Origin: Nitrosomonas oligotropha
Lineage (GTDB): Bacteria; Pseudomonadota; Gammaproteobacteria; Burkholderiales; Nitrosomonadaceae
DNA length: 64,000 nt
Assembly: GCF_009833085.1 (NCBI RefSeq)
Contig: NZ_QRBZ01000008.1
Location: 1 to 64,000 of the forward strand
Reading direction: 5' to 3'
Below the pieces are notes generated by a model. It was not told the origin of the DNA. It saw only the letters and a program-made list of their open reading frames with translations, and searched no databases. Below are positions 54,073 through 64,000 of the stretch, piece after piece (position 1 is the first letter of the stretch; every line of letters begins with the position of its first letter). The position numbers were made by a program, and so were the translations under genes.

Positions 54073-54405
54073 ATGAGCACTCAACGAATACTTATTCCGC
54101 TTGCTTTCGTCGCAATTATTTTTCTGGGCGGCTGCGTGGCTACGCCGTATTACGGAGGAACGGGTTATTACCGGGGCGCGGCGTACGGTTACAGCTATCA
54201 GCCATCCTATTATGCCGGTCAAGGCTATATGGGCGGCGGGTTCGGATACTCCAATCGCGGACATAGACATAACCATGGCCATATGCATCAAGGCGGCGGA
54301 TATCGTCCTTTCGCGGGAGATCACCGGCATATCGGCGGCGGACATCAACACCCTGGCCGGGGACACTGGGGTGGAAGCCACCGGGGCGGTCATCACCGGA
54401 GATGA
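54073..54405 (+). CDS. Small Gly/His-rich lipoprotein
   Basis: A 110-aa lipoprotein. The lipobox is LGGC, followed by a Tyr/Gly-rich part (YYGGTGYYRGAAYGYSYQPS) and a His/Gly-rich C-terminus with about 17 His that could bind metal. AGGAG precedes the ATG. No known domain. It resembles in style the Gly/Tyr-rich protein at 48.7 kb but is not clearly related. Confidence 0.75.
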   Translation: MSTQRILIPLAFVAIIFLGGCVATPYYGGTGYYRGAAYGYSYQPSYYAGQGYMGGGFGYSNRGHRHNHGHMHQGGGYRPFAGDHRHIGGGHQHPGRGHWGGSHRGGHHRR

Positions 54406-54481
54406 GAAAGATAATGATGGATTTAACCGTAAATTCGCAGGGATTGCGTTATCCGGTGCAAATTGAATTGACGCAAAACCG

Positions 54482-56005
54482 CTATTGCGCACCGTGCATC
54501 ATTTTTTGCAATATTTGGGTGAGTGCGAACAAAATGAGGGACGCAATTCCGGACAAGATCACGAAGATCATGAAAAACTCGTACAAACCTGCGATTTCGA
54601 AGCCTGCAAATACCGGTGCTGCGGGCAACGACGGATCGGGGTACAAAGCGCTCAGTATGCCTGCGAATTTACTGGCGGCCGCCATGGATGAGAACCATAC
54701 GCCCATCAATAACGAAGCAAACTTCGCTGGCGCCAGTTTGACTACCATGGCTAAACCAATCGGCGATAAACACAGCTCGCCGATGGTATGCAGCAAGTAC
54801 AAACTGAATAACCACATCATGCTGACTTTGATGGCCGGGTCGATGCCTTTGACACCGAAGGCGATGACGCAGTAGCCCAGCGACAAGAATAACAATCCTA
54901 ATGCCTGCTTGGCGGGCGATGAAGGCTCCCAATCGCGTTGCCCCAGGAAGGTCCAGATCACTGCGAATACTGGAGCCAGTATGATAATCAGCACGGCATT
55001 GATGGACTGAAAGAAGCTGGCGGGAATTTCGGTTCCGAGCAAATTTCTGTCAGTTTGCTCCTCAGCAAAGAAGGTCAACGACGCACCCGCTTGTTCAAAT
55101 GCCGCCCAGAAGAAAATCACGAAGAAAGCCAGAATATAGATGACGCCGATCCGTTTCTTTTCAATTGAGCTCAGGGCTTTATCGGCAATGATCGCTGCGG
55201 GGCCGATGATTGTGATGGAGAAGATGCTCGATCCGATGAGACCCAGATCCATAAGGTAATAAAACATAGCGAATAAAACCAACGTGGCGACCGCCCAAGC
55301 CAGTCTTTGAGAAAGCGGCATCGCGGGTGCTTTGGCGTCATGGCCGGTTAGGATTTTCTTCTCCGGAACCAGCCCGATTCCTGCGCCTTCGGGCGTGACG
55401 ATGAGTTTGTTTTTGAGCAACTCGAAGGTGAAGATGCTGACGATCATGCCAACGCAGGCAGCCAGAAAACCCCATTGGAAATCCGCGGGGTTTCCCGTAT
55501 CGCCCAAACTGCCGCATACCAGCGGCGCGAGGAATGCGCCAAGGTTGATGCCCATATAGAAAATGGTGAATGCGGCGTCGATACGTTGATCGCCTGCCGG
55601 GTACAGCTGGCCGACCATCGTGGAAATATTCGGCTTAAAAAAACCGTTGCCAAGAATGAGGAATCCCAGACCGAGAAAGAGCATCGGTTGCGCGAAAGCA
55701 ATATCGTTGTAATTCGCTGCGGACAAAAACATGCAGAAATGCCCGATTGCCATCAGGATGCCGCCAACAAGTATGGCCCGTCTGTTGCCCCAGTAACGGT
55801 CCGCCATATAACCGCCAATGAGCGGTGTCAGATAAACCAAACCGGTGTAGTTGCCATAAATTTCGGATGCCAGCGCTTTGTCGAGCAGCAAGGCTTTGAT
55901 CATGAACAATGTGAAGATGGCGCGCATGCCGTAGTAGCTGAAACGCTCCCACATTTCGGTAAAAAACAGAAGGTATAGACCTTTGGGGTGTCCTGATGAA
56001 TTCAT
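54482..56005 (-). CDS. POT-family proton-dependent oligopeptide transporter
   Basis: A 507-aa transporter with about 12-14 helices. Helix 1 carries the ExxERF-type motif in FTEMWERFSYYGMRA, and the PTR2 signatures GGYMADRYWGNRRAI and FTIFYMGINLGAF are intact. It should import di- and tripeptides with protons. The start is ATG at 56005 or GTG at 56014; neither has a strong ribosome site. Single gene. Confidence 0.93.
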   Translation of the reverse strand: MNSSGHPKGLYLLFFTEMWERFSYYGMRAIFTLFMIKALLLDKALASEIYGNYTGLVYLTPLIGGYMADRYWGNRRAILVGGILMAIGHFCMFLSAANYNDIAFAQPMLFLGLGFLILGNGFFKPNISTMVGQLYPAGDQRIDAAFTIFYMGINLGAFLAPLVCGSLGDTGNPADFQWGFLAACVGMIVSIFTFELLKNKLIVTPEGAGIGLVPEKKILTGHDAKAPAMPLSQRLAWAVATLVLFAMFYYLMDLGLIGSSIFSITIIGPAAIIADKALSSIEKKRIGVIYILAFFVIFFWAAFEQAGASLTFFAEEQTDRNLLGTEIPASFFQSINAVLIIILAPVFAVIWTFLGQRDWEPSSPAKQALGLLFLSLGYCVIAFGVKGIDPAIKVSMMWLFSLYLLHTIGELCLSPIGLAMVVKLAPAKFASLLMGVWFSSMAAASKFAGILSALYPDPSLPAAPVFAGFEIAGLYEFFMIFVILSGIASLILFALTQILQKMMHGAQ

Positions 56006-56014
56006 ACGTTTCAC

Positions 56015-56347
56015 AATGGATTAACGTTGTCCGGATGCTGCTGACGGCGCTGTAAGTTTGAGCGGCGGGGCATTATAACCAGCGGAGGAAATAAATGCGC
56101 ATTTTGACTTCGGTACGAAGTGTTGTGATTTTGTGATGAATGGCTGAGTGATAACTACGTTCGGGAGGATCATTCAGTCAGGCTGAATTGCTGGAACGTG
56201 CAGCGAATATCAAGCTCATCGTTTCCCGGCAATCCAGCGCCGCTTTTATCTAGTGATGGTATGGGGCAGGGTACGGTCTCGATCCTGCACTCCTGGGCCT
56301 GACTTGCTGATTAACCGCTCGTGAATCCAGATATGCACTTTCGCCTA
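56015..56347. other. Intergenic region upstream of the peptide transporter
   Basis: 333 bases with no convincing gene or strong hairpin. It should hold the promoter of the peptide transporter and the end of the small membrane protein transcript. Confidence 0.4.
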
Positions 56348-56605
56348 TCAGTAATCCGCCGCATAGTGTTGAGAGAGAAAATTCATGATGATCAGAATGC
56401 AGGCGAGGAATACCATGTAGTATGAAAATTTCTTAGCATCCCTCAAATGATCATCCTTGGAAGGGAATTTGATGCCGCTTACCTTGCTGGCGTATCTTTT
56501 ACTAATGTATTCATAGGTTTTTTCATAATTAGAGTGCATATATTGATGGTAAATCATCAATGCAAAAGAAATCACCAGACCGATCCACCCCAACAGCTCA
56601 ATCAT
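56348..56605 (-). CDS. Small two-helix membrane protein, unknown function
   Basis: An 85-aa protein with an N-terminal helix (WIGLVISFALMIYHQY) and a C-terminal helix (YYMVFLACILIIMNFL). A Lys/Tyr-rich polar loop of about 35 residues separates them. A run of five G about 11 bases before the ATG may serve as ribosome site. No family recognised; the two clean membrane segments favour a real gene. Confidence 0.5.
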   Translation of the reverse strand: MIELLGWIGLVISFALMIYHQYMHSNYEKTYEYISKRYASKVSGIKFPSKDDHLRDAKKFSYYMVFLACILIIMNFLSQHYAADY

Positions 56606-57045
56606 TGCGTACCCCCGATGTTTTTAATGACGTGTATAGATAATAGAGTCATCGTATCAATAAAAATTCGACGAGAAAAATTTTTGACGGAAAGTGGTGA
56701 GCAGAACTGGGTCGGCACTATGCACATCTTGAGGGGCACAGGACTCGTTGCACAGTTCCGCTCATAAGGATCCCAGCGCGCCCAAGGAGTTGGGTCAGGA
56801 GTAAGAAAAGGCGCACTGGGTTTAAACTCTTCCAGCCATCCGGCTACGCACAACAAACTGCGCTGACTGGTGCGGTACTGTTCTGAAATGGTGAGTCATC
56901 ATCCTAATGCAATATTTCTAATTTATCTGTACGTGCGAACACGTAAGGTTAAGCCCTGATTGATGGGCTGTAGAAATTGTGGATATACCTTGGTTTGTAG
57001 GTGATTTCGCTATTCTCAGTAATGAATGCGAAGACATTTTGGCAG
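56606..57045. other. Intergenic region downstream of the NdvB-like gene
   Basis: 440 bases. An 84-codon minus-strand frame (56602-56856) contains LEEFKPSAPFLTPDPTPWARW, which looks protein-like, but no family, ribosome site or partner was recognised; it may be a gene remnant. A short TACGTG/CACGTA palindrome lies near 56924-56939. Confidence 0.3.
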
Positions 57046-60000
57046 TTAACTCAAATCCACCGCAACGTGGTGAACCTGCCGGTCATCTACAAGCGGAATC
57101 ATGCCTTGTGGCCGCCCTGATTTACCGGTATCCATGCTAGTGATCACGTTACCATCCACCGTTATATGCATCTCATGACTTAATTTCGCATCGTTGCATT
57201 TAACGGTGATGTGATAGAAAGTCTCACGAAAGCGGTAGTGGATGATGTACGACTTCCAATGCGCCGGGATGCATGGGGTTATGCGTAAATGATCCACTTC
57301 CAATTGCAGACCGAGCAGTGTTTCCACGGTCAGCCGGTACATCCAGCCCGCCGCTCCGGTATACCAAGTCCAACCGCCTCGTCCGATATGGGGTGCTACA
57401 CCATAAATATCCGCGCACATGACGTATGGCTCGACTTTATAACGCTCGATCTCCGCCGGTGTCCGGCCGTGGTTAAGGGGATTGAGCATGGCAAACAATT
57501 CCCAGGTGCGTTCCCGGTCACCTAGCATAGCAAATGCCATCGCGGACCAAATCGCAGCATGGGTATACTGCCCGCCATTTTCACGGATGCCGGGAACGTA
57601 ACCCTTGATATACCCAGGTTCAAGTTCTGAGTGATCAAAGGGGGGATCGAACAGCTGGACCAGCTGTTTATCGCGCCGTATCAGGCGCTTGTCGACTGCT
57701 GTCATTGCTTGCCGGGCACGCGCGGTGTTTCCGCCGCCTGAAATCACTGCCCAGCTCTGACTGATTGAATCGATTTGACATTCATCGTTACTGGACGAGC
57801 CGAGCGGTGTGCCGTCATCGAAATAGGCCCGCCGGTACCATTCGCCATCCCAGGCATTGGCCTCGATATGGGTACTCAGCAATTTAGCCTGTTCGTCACA
57901 AAAGTTGGCAAAAGCTTGGTCTCCCTGGCGCTGTGCCAGGCCGGAAAACAGCTGAAGGTTTGCGTACAAGAACCATGCCAGCCAGACACTTTCGCCCTTG
58001 CCATCGCGACCGACATGATTCATGCCATCATTCCAGTCTCCGCATCCTATCAAGGGTAACTGATGTTCTCCAAAGCGCAGACCATGTTTAATGGCGCGTA
58101 TGCAATGCTCATAAAGGCTTGCTGCTTCTGCGGAACGCTGTGGCTGGTCGTAGTACGCTTCTTCTTCCGGATATAACTCGCGGCCTTCCAGAAAGTGGAT
58201 CGATTCATCCAGTACACCGGTATCGCCGGTCGCCAGCACATAATGGCAGGTCACATACGGCAGCCACAGATAATCATCGGAAAAATGCGTGCGCACGCCT
58301 TGCCCGTTGGGGGGATGCCACCAGTGCTGCACATCGCCTTGAAGAAATTGCCGTCCGGCGCAACGTATGAGTTGTTCACGGGCGAGCCATGGTGTGGCGT
58401 GGATCAGTGCCATGCTGTCCTGCAATTGATCGCGGAAACCGTACGCGCCGCCGGATTGATAATATCCGCTGCGGCCCCAGAGCCGGCAGGATAGTGTTTG
58501 GTAGATGAGCCAGCCATTGGTCAAAACATCCAAAGCGGGATCCGGTGTTTCTACACGTACCGCGCTCAGCGTGTGGTTCCAGTAGTTCCACACCTCTTCC
58601 AATGCTTGCCGGGCGCCTGAGACTCCACTGTATTGCTCGATAAATTGCTGTACTTCTTCGGTGCTTTGCGCTGCACCGAAGAGAAACACGATTTCGCGTT
58701 CTTGTCCCGCAGCCAGTTCGATTTGTGTCTGAATCGCCGCGCATGGATCGAGACCTGCGCCTGTCTTGCCGGATAAGCGCTTGCGCCGCATTGCCGCTGG
58801 ATTGGACAACAAGCCATTGCGGCCAATGAACTCGGTGCGATTTCCGGTCACTGAGCATTCTCGTTCGCTCACTTTCACAAAGACCACTCGTTTGGCGTAT
58901 TCGCGGCCGTAAGCGTTGCGAGCCAACAGCGCGCCACTATGCGGTTCCACTTCAGTCACAATGTGCATTAAATTGGTGTGCCGCCATTCACCGAGTACCA
59001 GTTCCCAGTATCCGGTTAGCGATAATCGCCGAGTGCGCTTGGAATGGTTGCGTAGCTTGATCACCACGAATTTCACCGGCGCATTCATAGCGACATAGGT
59101 ATGCAGTTCCGAAGAAATTCCGGCCTGGTAATGTTCGAACACGCTGTACCCAAACCCATGGCGGCATACATATCCGGATTGACCGCCGCTTGGCAAGGGC
59201 GCCGGTGACCAGAAAACCCCGCTATCGTCGTCGCGGATATAGAACATTTCACCGCTGCTGTCGCTCAGTGGATCGTTGTGCCAAGTGGTCAAGCGGAATT
59301 CGTGCGCGTTTTCCACCCAGGTATACGCACTGCCGCTCTCACTTACAACCGTGCCGATGTGCGGGCTGGCAATAACATTGACCCACGGTGCGGGCGTACT
59401 TTGACCGGGTTCCAGCGTAATGACATACTCGCGCCCGTCGGGCGTAAATCCCCCCAAGCCGTTGTAAAATATCCGTTCGCGGGCTGCTAACGGGGTGACT
59501 GGTTCAGACACCGTTAGTAATCGTGGCTCCAGGAGATCCGAAATCCGCTCGGATGATATACGGCGTTCCAATGGTTCGATCAATGTTTCGGACGTGTCGC
59601 TAAAGACGATACGAGCGGCCGTCTGGAGCAAGACCCTTTCATCTTCGGTCAGTTCTTCGGTGCGCCGCACGAAAACACCACCGGGCTTGTCAATGATTTG
59701 CCCGTCCGATCCCGCATTAATCAAACCGATGACCTGGTCGTGCAAAGCTGCACGGTAGCCGGAAAAATCTTCGTTCACGATCACCAGGTCGACGGCCAAG
59801 CCTTTCATGCGCCAGTAGGCATGCGCTTGCAGTGCTTGTTTTACCAGATCGATACGATTCAAGTTACCGATTCTAATCAGCACGATCGGTAAATCACCCG
59901 AAATGGCAAAGCGCCAAAGTCCGGATTGACCCAACTGGTTACGGGCGATGATGCTGGGAGCAGCGCGCCGCAATGCATTGCTGTATATGATGGAGCTCGC

Positions 60001-63000
60001 AAGGCGGCCGTAGATCTGGGCATCGGTTTCGGTGGCGTTGATCAGGCGCAGCACTTCCTGACTCTGGAACCATGCCATTTCAAAAGCGCGTTCCACGAAG
60101 TGCCGGTCGCAATAATTCTCCAGCAACGCCAAGGCGCCTTCACGCGTACTCGCCACACCTGATATGATCTGCACCGTGGCCGATTCATCCGGTAGCAAAG
60201 TGACAGTGCGGCGGATGGATACGATCGGATCAAGCACCGAGCCATCGGTATTCGACAAAGCTGACGAACGATTATTCTTATCCAATACCACTGGATTAAA
60301 CGTTGTCCGCCCGCGCCCGATGAATTTCGTACGGTCCGTTTCATAAGACGGTTCGTCAATTATCGCACCGGGCGCCGCCATGAGATGAAACATCCAGGGA
60401 ATCTGTTCTTCCGGCGTGCGCCGCCGCCGTGTGCAAAGAATCGCCTGTTTATCCCGGACTATTTCCGTTTGCACGAACAAATTACTGAACGTGCGATGAG
60501 CCAGGTCTGAATTCAGCGCTGCCAGCACCACTTCCGCATAACTCGTCATCTCAATGTGACGGATACGGAGTGACTGGTTAGTGAGCGTGACACGGCGAAT
60601 CTCGACATTGTCCTCGGGTGAAACGCTGATTTCAGTGTGCGTTTCGATTGCTTGATCGCGGCGGCGGTATTCCGCGCGCGCTTGTACGAAGATCGCCTCA
60701 TAGTGATCGGCTTTGCGTAGCGTGGGCTGATACGCAGTGGACCAATACTGCCCGGAATCACGATCGCGCAAATAAATGAAGGTGCCCCAGCCATCCGAAG
60801 TGGCATCCTCACGCCAGCGGGTAACCGCGAGATCCCGCCAGCGGCTGTAACCGCCACCGGCATGAGTCGCCATCACGTGGTACTGTCCGTTGGACAATAG
60901 GTGTACTTCCGGTATCAGCGTGTTCGGGTTGGTGAAAACCCGCATGATAGCACCGGCTTCTGCGGCCGCTGGGCGCGCTGTGGCGCTGACTTCCGCCGCA
61001 TGGGGGTGTAATGTTGCGCCCTTCTTCGGTACACGCTCTTGCAGCAACAATTTTGTCGCCTGGGCGAGCGGATCGGACATAAAACGGCGCTCCATCGGAC
61101 GATCGAGCAATACATGCTCAAAGGCCAGTAGGCTCATACCTTGATGATGCGCCATGAAGGTGCGCACAATAGAACGTGTTTTGCCACGCGGTACACGCGA
61201 TGGCGTGTAATCGACGGCCTCGTAAAATCCATACGCGCCGAGTAAGCCATTGGCAGCGAGCATTTGCAGGTTAAGGCACGCCTCGCGCGGCATCACTGTC
61301 AACGCCAGCGCGCTGGCGTAAGGCGCAATGACCAGATCATCTCCCAGGCCTCGCTTGAAACCCAGCCCTGGCACACCGAATGCCCGATATTGATAGACTT
61401 GGTGCAGGTCGGTGGTGTTATAGCAGGATTCGGAAATTCCCCATGGCACATCGCGTTGCCTGCCGTATTCGATCTGGCGCAACACGGCGGCTTTGCAGGT
61501 CTGATCCAATAGTGTGTTCTCATAACTGGGCATGATCAGACGCGGCATCAGGTACTCGAACATTGAGCCGCTCCAGGAAATCAGGCTCACGTTACTGCCA
61601 TGACTGGTCAGCAGACGGCCAAGTGAAAACCAATGCCGTTGCGGTACCTGTCCTTGCGCGATGAGTAAGAAACTGGCTAAGCGCGCTTCGGATGCCAGCA
61701 GATCGTAACAGGATTGATCGCGGCGCCGTTCGCCTACATCGTAACCGATGGCCAGCAAATCGCGCGATTTGTCATAGAGAAACTCAAAATCCATGTTCGC
61801 GAGCTTGCGGCAACGATCCGCCAGATCATTGATAAGGTTGATTCGTTCTCGTGCACTCCTGATGGTTCCGGCTGGAAGCTGCGTTTCAGTATCTGCCGCA
61901 TTTCCTTGGGTCAATTCCAGCAATGCCGGAATATTGTCAAAATGCTGCGGTTCAGGCGCCAAGTATCGAAGATCGTCTTGAAGTGCGTTAATTTGCTGAT
62001 TGAATGCCTGTGCCCAGTAATACAGTTCGCCATCGATATCGATATTTGCGGGCAGGTAAGTCACCATTGCTTCGCCAAGAAGGCGCATTTTCTCCAGCGA
62101 GCTATCCGTGGCTGCCATTGTGTGCGGCGGCCCATTCACTATCAGTGTGTGCAGATTGTCCTCGAGCACTTTGACATGCTGTGCAAGATTCGAGGCAGGC
62201 GATGCGGGTACATGCTCGGCAAGTACGGACAAGGTATCCCGCAATCCTTGAAACGCATTGACTGAAAGAACCGGTTGTTCTTTCAATTCGATCAATCCAG
62301 CTTGCAAAGTGAGCAAACTACCGGCCAGATTGCCGCTATCCACGGAAGAAATATATTGCGGGTGCAATGGCTTGAGTGTGCGCGTGTCGTACCAGTTGTA
62401 AAAGTGGCCGGAGTAACGTTCCAGCTTTTCCATCGTTTCCAGGGTGTTTTGAGTCCGGCGCAGGAATTCGCCAGCGGAGATATAACCAAAATCATGCGCG
62501 GCCAGACCGGCCAGCAATGACATGCCGATATTCGTTGGAGAAGTGCGTGTGGCGATGGTTTTGGCCGGATGCTCCTGAAAATTGTCGGGCGGCAGCCAAT
62601 TGTCTTGCGGGCCCGTAAACTGCGCGAAGTAGCGCCACGTCCGCCGCGCGGATGTACGCAGAAACACGAGCTGATCGGCCGTCAGTTGGGGTGTCGGGGA
62701 TGAAAGCGGTTTGCTGATCCACCAGCCGGCAACCGGTGACAATAACCAGGCTAACAAAACCGGTGCGCAGGACAACAATCCGGCGGATTGATTGTGTGCC
62801 AATAACAGGAACAACACTACTGCCGAAGCCGGTCCGATCCACATCTCTTTAATAAAACCGGCCAAGCTGCGGCGCGCATTGCGATGCGTATAGGATGGCA
62901 AGTGCCACAGCATCAAGCCGTGACGCGTAAACAACATGCGCAATCCCGAGCGCACGATCGCACTCAGACTGATCAACGTATCGTAAGGCAACAGAATCAA

Positions 63001-64000
63001 AGTCAGCACAGCGAGTGCGATGGGGCGGCCTGCTAAGATGCCGGTCAAATTAATATGCACCAGCCAATCCCGCTCTGCCGGTTTACGGATAAATTCGATC
63101 AGCGTTCCCAGCAAGATCGGTAAAAACACCACGCTTGCGGTCAGCAGAGTCCAGAACCATGCGGGCCCCGGACCGAATAACCAGCCACCGGCCAGTAAAG
63201 CCAATAGCGACGGCGATACGAGGCTGCGCCGGAGGTTGTCGAATATTTTCCATATCAATAATGCAGTGAGCGGATTGGGTTGCCGCTTTGTTTTCGCTTT
63301 ATCGGCGCCGGGTGGCCCCGGCACGCGCGGCAGCAGCCAGCCCGCAAGCTGCCAATCGCCGCGTATCCAACGGTGCCGCCGGCTGGCTTCTATGGCGTAA
63401 CTGGCCGGATGTTCTTCGATGAGGTCGACATCGGTTACCAGCGCGCAACGGGCATACCCGCTTTCCAGCAAGTCGTGGCTCAGAATGAGGTTCTCGGGAA
63501 AACAGCCATCAACCGCCTGACGAAAGGCATCGACATCGTAAATCCCTTTACCGATGAATGATCCTTCGCCAAAAATATCTTGATAGACATCGGATACTTC
63601 GCGTGAATAGGGATCGATGCCCGATTCACCGGCAAACAATTTTGTAAACCGCGATTGACCCGCACTGGTCAAGCTGATGGAAACACGGGGCTGCAGAATC
63701 GCATAACCTTCGACGATGCGTCTCTTTGCAGGATCGTATAGCGGCCGGTTGAGCGGATGGGCGATGTTACCGATCAGCGTGCGCGCCGCATCGCGGGGAA
63801 GCTGCGTATCGGTATCCAACGTGATGACGTATTGGATCGATTCCAGGATGGAAACTTCTCCGGCGATCTCCGAAAAAGCCGTTTGAGCTGCGCCGCGCAG
63901 TAAGGCATTGAACTGCTCCAGTTTGCCGCGCTTGCGCTCGTAGCCCATCCAAACCTGTTCGTAAGGATTCCATACTCGCGGGCGGTGAAACCAGTAGAAA
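57046..64000 (-). CDS. ndvB: Cyclic beta-1,2-glucan synthase (NdvB-like), partial at window edge
   Basis: At least 2,317 codons; the N-terminus lies beyond the right edge. Order seen: the end of a membrane glycosyltransferase-type domain (TLDTDTQLPRDAARTLIG, HRWIRGDWQLAGWLLPRVPG) with several membrane helices, a glucoamylase-like domain (SWSGSMFEYLMPRLIM, FGVPGLGFKRGLGDDLVIAPYASALALT around 61330-61390), then GH94 glycoside-phosphorylase domains. The catalytic Asp is in CGDWNDGMNHVG, and GRGGWTWYTGAAGWMYRL marks the C-terminus. The enzyme initiates, extends, trims and cyclises beta-1,2-glucan for the periplasm, where it aids osmotic adaptation (known from Brucella and rhizobia). Confidence 0.92.
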   Translation of the reverse strand, partial: FYWFHRPRVWNPYEQVWMGYERKRGKLEQFNALLRGAAQTAFSEIAGEVSILESIQYVITLDTDTQLPRDAARTLIGNIAHPLNRPLYDPAKRRIVEGYAILQPRVSISLTSAGQSRFTKLFAGESGIDPYSREVSDVYQDIFGEGSFIGKGIYDVDAFRQAVDGCFPENLILSHDLLESGYARCALVTDVDLIEEHPASYAIEASRRHRWIRGDWQLAGWLLPRVPGPPGADKAKTKRQPNPLTALLIWKIFDNLRRSLVSPSLLALLAGGWLFGPGPAWFWTLLTASVVFLPILLGTLIEFIRKPAERDWLVHINLTGILAGRPIALAVLTLILLPYDTLISLSAIVRSGLRMLFTRHGLMLWHLPSYTHRNARRSLAGFIKEMWIGPASAVVLFLLLAHNQSAGLLSCAPVLLAWLLSPVAGWWISKPLSSPTPQLTADQLVFLRTSARRTWRYFAQFTGPQDNWLPPDNFQEHPAKTIATRTSPTNIGMSLLAGLAAHDFGYISAGEFLRRTQNTLETMEKLERYSGHFYNWYDTRTLKPLHPQYISSVDSGNLAGSLLTLQAGLIELKEQPVLSVNAFQGLRDTLSVLAEHVPASPASNLAQHVKVLEDNLHTLIVNGPPHTMAATDSSLEKMRLLGEAMVTYLPANIDIDGELYYWAQAFNQQINALQDDLRYLAPEPQHFDNIPALLELTQGNAADTETQLPAGTIRSARERINLINDLADRCRKLANMDFEFLYDKSRDLLAIGYDVGERRRDQSCYDLLASEARLASFLLIAQGQVPQRHWFSLGRLLTSHGSNVSLISWSGSMFEYLMPRLIMPSYENTLLDQTCKAAVLRQIEYGRQRDVPWGISESCYNTTDLHQVYQYRAFGVPGLGFKRGLGDDLVIAPYASALALTVMPREACLNLQMLAANGLLGAYGFYEAVDYTPSRVPRGKTRSIVRTFMAHHQGMSLLAFEHVLLDRPMERRFMSDPLAQATKLLLQERVPKKGATLHPHAAEVSATARPAAAEAGAIMRVFTNPNTLIPEVHLLSNGQYHVMATHAGGGYSRWRDLAVTRWREDATSDGWGTFIYLRDRDSGQYWSTAYQPTLRKADHYEAIFVQARAEYRRRDQAIETHTEISVSPEDNVEIRRVTLTNQSLRIRHIEMTSYAEVVLAALNSDLAHRTFSNLFVQTEIVRDKQAILCTRRRRTPEEQIPWMFHLMAAPGAIIDEPSYETDRTKFIGRGRTTFNPVVLDKNNRSSALSNTDGSVLDPIVSIRRTVTLLPDESATVQIISGVASTREGALALLENYCDRHFVERAFEMAWFQSQEVLRLINATETDAQIYGRLASSIIYSNALRRAAPSIIARNQLGQSGLWRFAISGDLPIVLIRIGNLNRIDLVKQALQAHAYWRMKGLAVDLVIVNEDFSGYRAALHDQVIGLINAGSDGQIIDKPGGVFVRRTEELTEDERVLLQTAARIVFSDTSETLIEPLERRISSERISDLLEPRLLTVSEPVTPLAARERIFYNGLGGFTPDGREYVITLEPGQSTPAPWVNVIASPHIGTVVSESGSAYTWVENAHEFRLTTWHNDPLSDSSGEMFYIRDDDSGVFWSPAPLPSGGQSGYVCRHGFGYSVFEHYQAGISSELHTYVAMNAPVKFVVIKLRNHSKRTRRLSLTGYWELVLGEWRHTNLMHIVTEVEPHSGALLARNAYGREYAKRVVFVKVSERECSVTGNRTEFIGRNGLLSNPAAMRRKRLSGKTGAGLDPCAAIQTQIELAAGQEREIVFLFGAAQSTEEVQQFIEQYSGVSGARQALEEVWNYWNHTLSAVRVETPDPALDVLTNGWLIYQTLSCRLWGRSGYYQSGGAYGFRDQLQDSMALIHATPWLAREQLIRCAGRQFLQGDVQHWWHPPNGQGVRTHFSDDYLWLPYVTCHYVLATGDTGVLDESIHFLEGRELYPEEEAYYDQPQRSAEAASLYEHCIRAIKHGLRFGEHQLPLIGCGDWNDGMNHVGRDGKGESVWLAWFLYANLQLFSGLAQRQGDQAFANFCDEQAKLLSTHIEANAWDGEWYRRAYFDDGTPLGSSSNDECQIDSISQSWAVISGGGNTARARQAMTAVDKRLIRRDKQLVQLFDPPFDHSELEPGYIKGYVPGIRENGGQYTHAAIWSAMAFAMLGDRERTWELFAMLNPLNHGRTPAEIERYKVEPYVMCADIYGVAPHIGRGGWTWYTGAAGWMYRLTVETLLGLQLEVDHLRITPCIPAHWKSYIIHYRFRETFYHITVKCNDAKLSHEMHITVDGNVITSMDTGKSGRPQGMIPLVDDRQVHHVAVDLS

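Noticed and set aside
56924-56939. TACGTG/CACGTA palindrome as an operator or terminator
   Set aside because: Only six bases per arm, no T-run and no nearby start codon; likely chance.
1-64000. tRNA, rRNA or CRISPR array
   Set aside because: No cloverleaf with a GGTTCGA-type arm outside coding sequence and no regularly spaced direct repeats were found; the only short regular repeats are the 8-bp tract and the PEP-CTERM coding repeats.

Overview
The window looks like chromosome of a betaproteobacterial ammonia oxidiser of the Nitrosomonas type. The strongest marker is a cytochrome P460 gene at about 16 kb, the c-type haem enzyme of hydroxylamine/NO metabolism known from Nitrosomonas. A squalene synthase plus HpnA pair (hopanoids), a PEP-CTERM protein and moderate GC fit this. 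No tRNA, rRNA or CRISPR array was seen, and most of the window is housekeeping chromosome.

Layout. 0-5 kb: an apparent operon of a small PstS-like periplasmic protein, an outer-membrane porin-like barrel and a large membrane PAS-GGDEF-EAL protein. 5-7.3 kb: a Lon-like protease split by an apparent 2-base duplication. 7.6-10 kb: secreted RNase T2 and an RTX metalloprotease facing each other across a perfect inverted repeat. 10.2-14.9 kb: a large Avs-like STAND NTPase with an N-terminal Mrr/PD-(D/E)xK nuclease, cut into two frames exactly at a 4-copy tandem 8-bp repeat. 15-19.5 kb: SDR, cytochrome P460 with an unusual leader, gloB, a methyltransferase, rnhA and dnaQ. 19.7-23.3 kb: cheYZ and hopanoid genes. 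23.3-30.4 kb: lysA-lptM, an MlaEFD-type lipid transporter with its auxiliary lipoprotein, an AmiC-type amidase and tsaE. 30.4-33.8 kb: queG-purT, a 149-bp MITE-like element and a hexose-6-phosphate mutarotase.

33.9-38.5 kb is a small accessory zone: an AT-rich AbiC-like gene, a DASS transporter, a truncated higB with higA, brnTA, and degraded second copies of brnA and ampD. 38.6-40.3 kb holds tmk-holB. 40.3-57 kb is a mosaic of metabolic, transport and envelope genes, including a repeat-rich PEP-CTERM protein. The right end is most of a giant cyclic beta-glucan synthase (NdvB-like) that runs out of the window.

The most notable finding is the candidate phase-variable defence gene. The sequenced allele has four TTCGCAAA units and encodes a 916-residue nuclease/NTPase half that stops just past the repeat. 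Gaining one unit (or losing two) would join it to the downstream helical half as a single protein of about 1,560 residues, the size expected for Avs/STAND antiviral proteins. Other points of interest are the leader ORF and hairpin before cytochrome P460, an apparent Ala in place of a distal-pocket Glu in P460, the broken Lon-like protease and the duplicated ampD and brnA remnants around the toxin-antitoxin genes.
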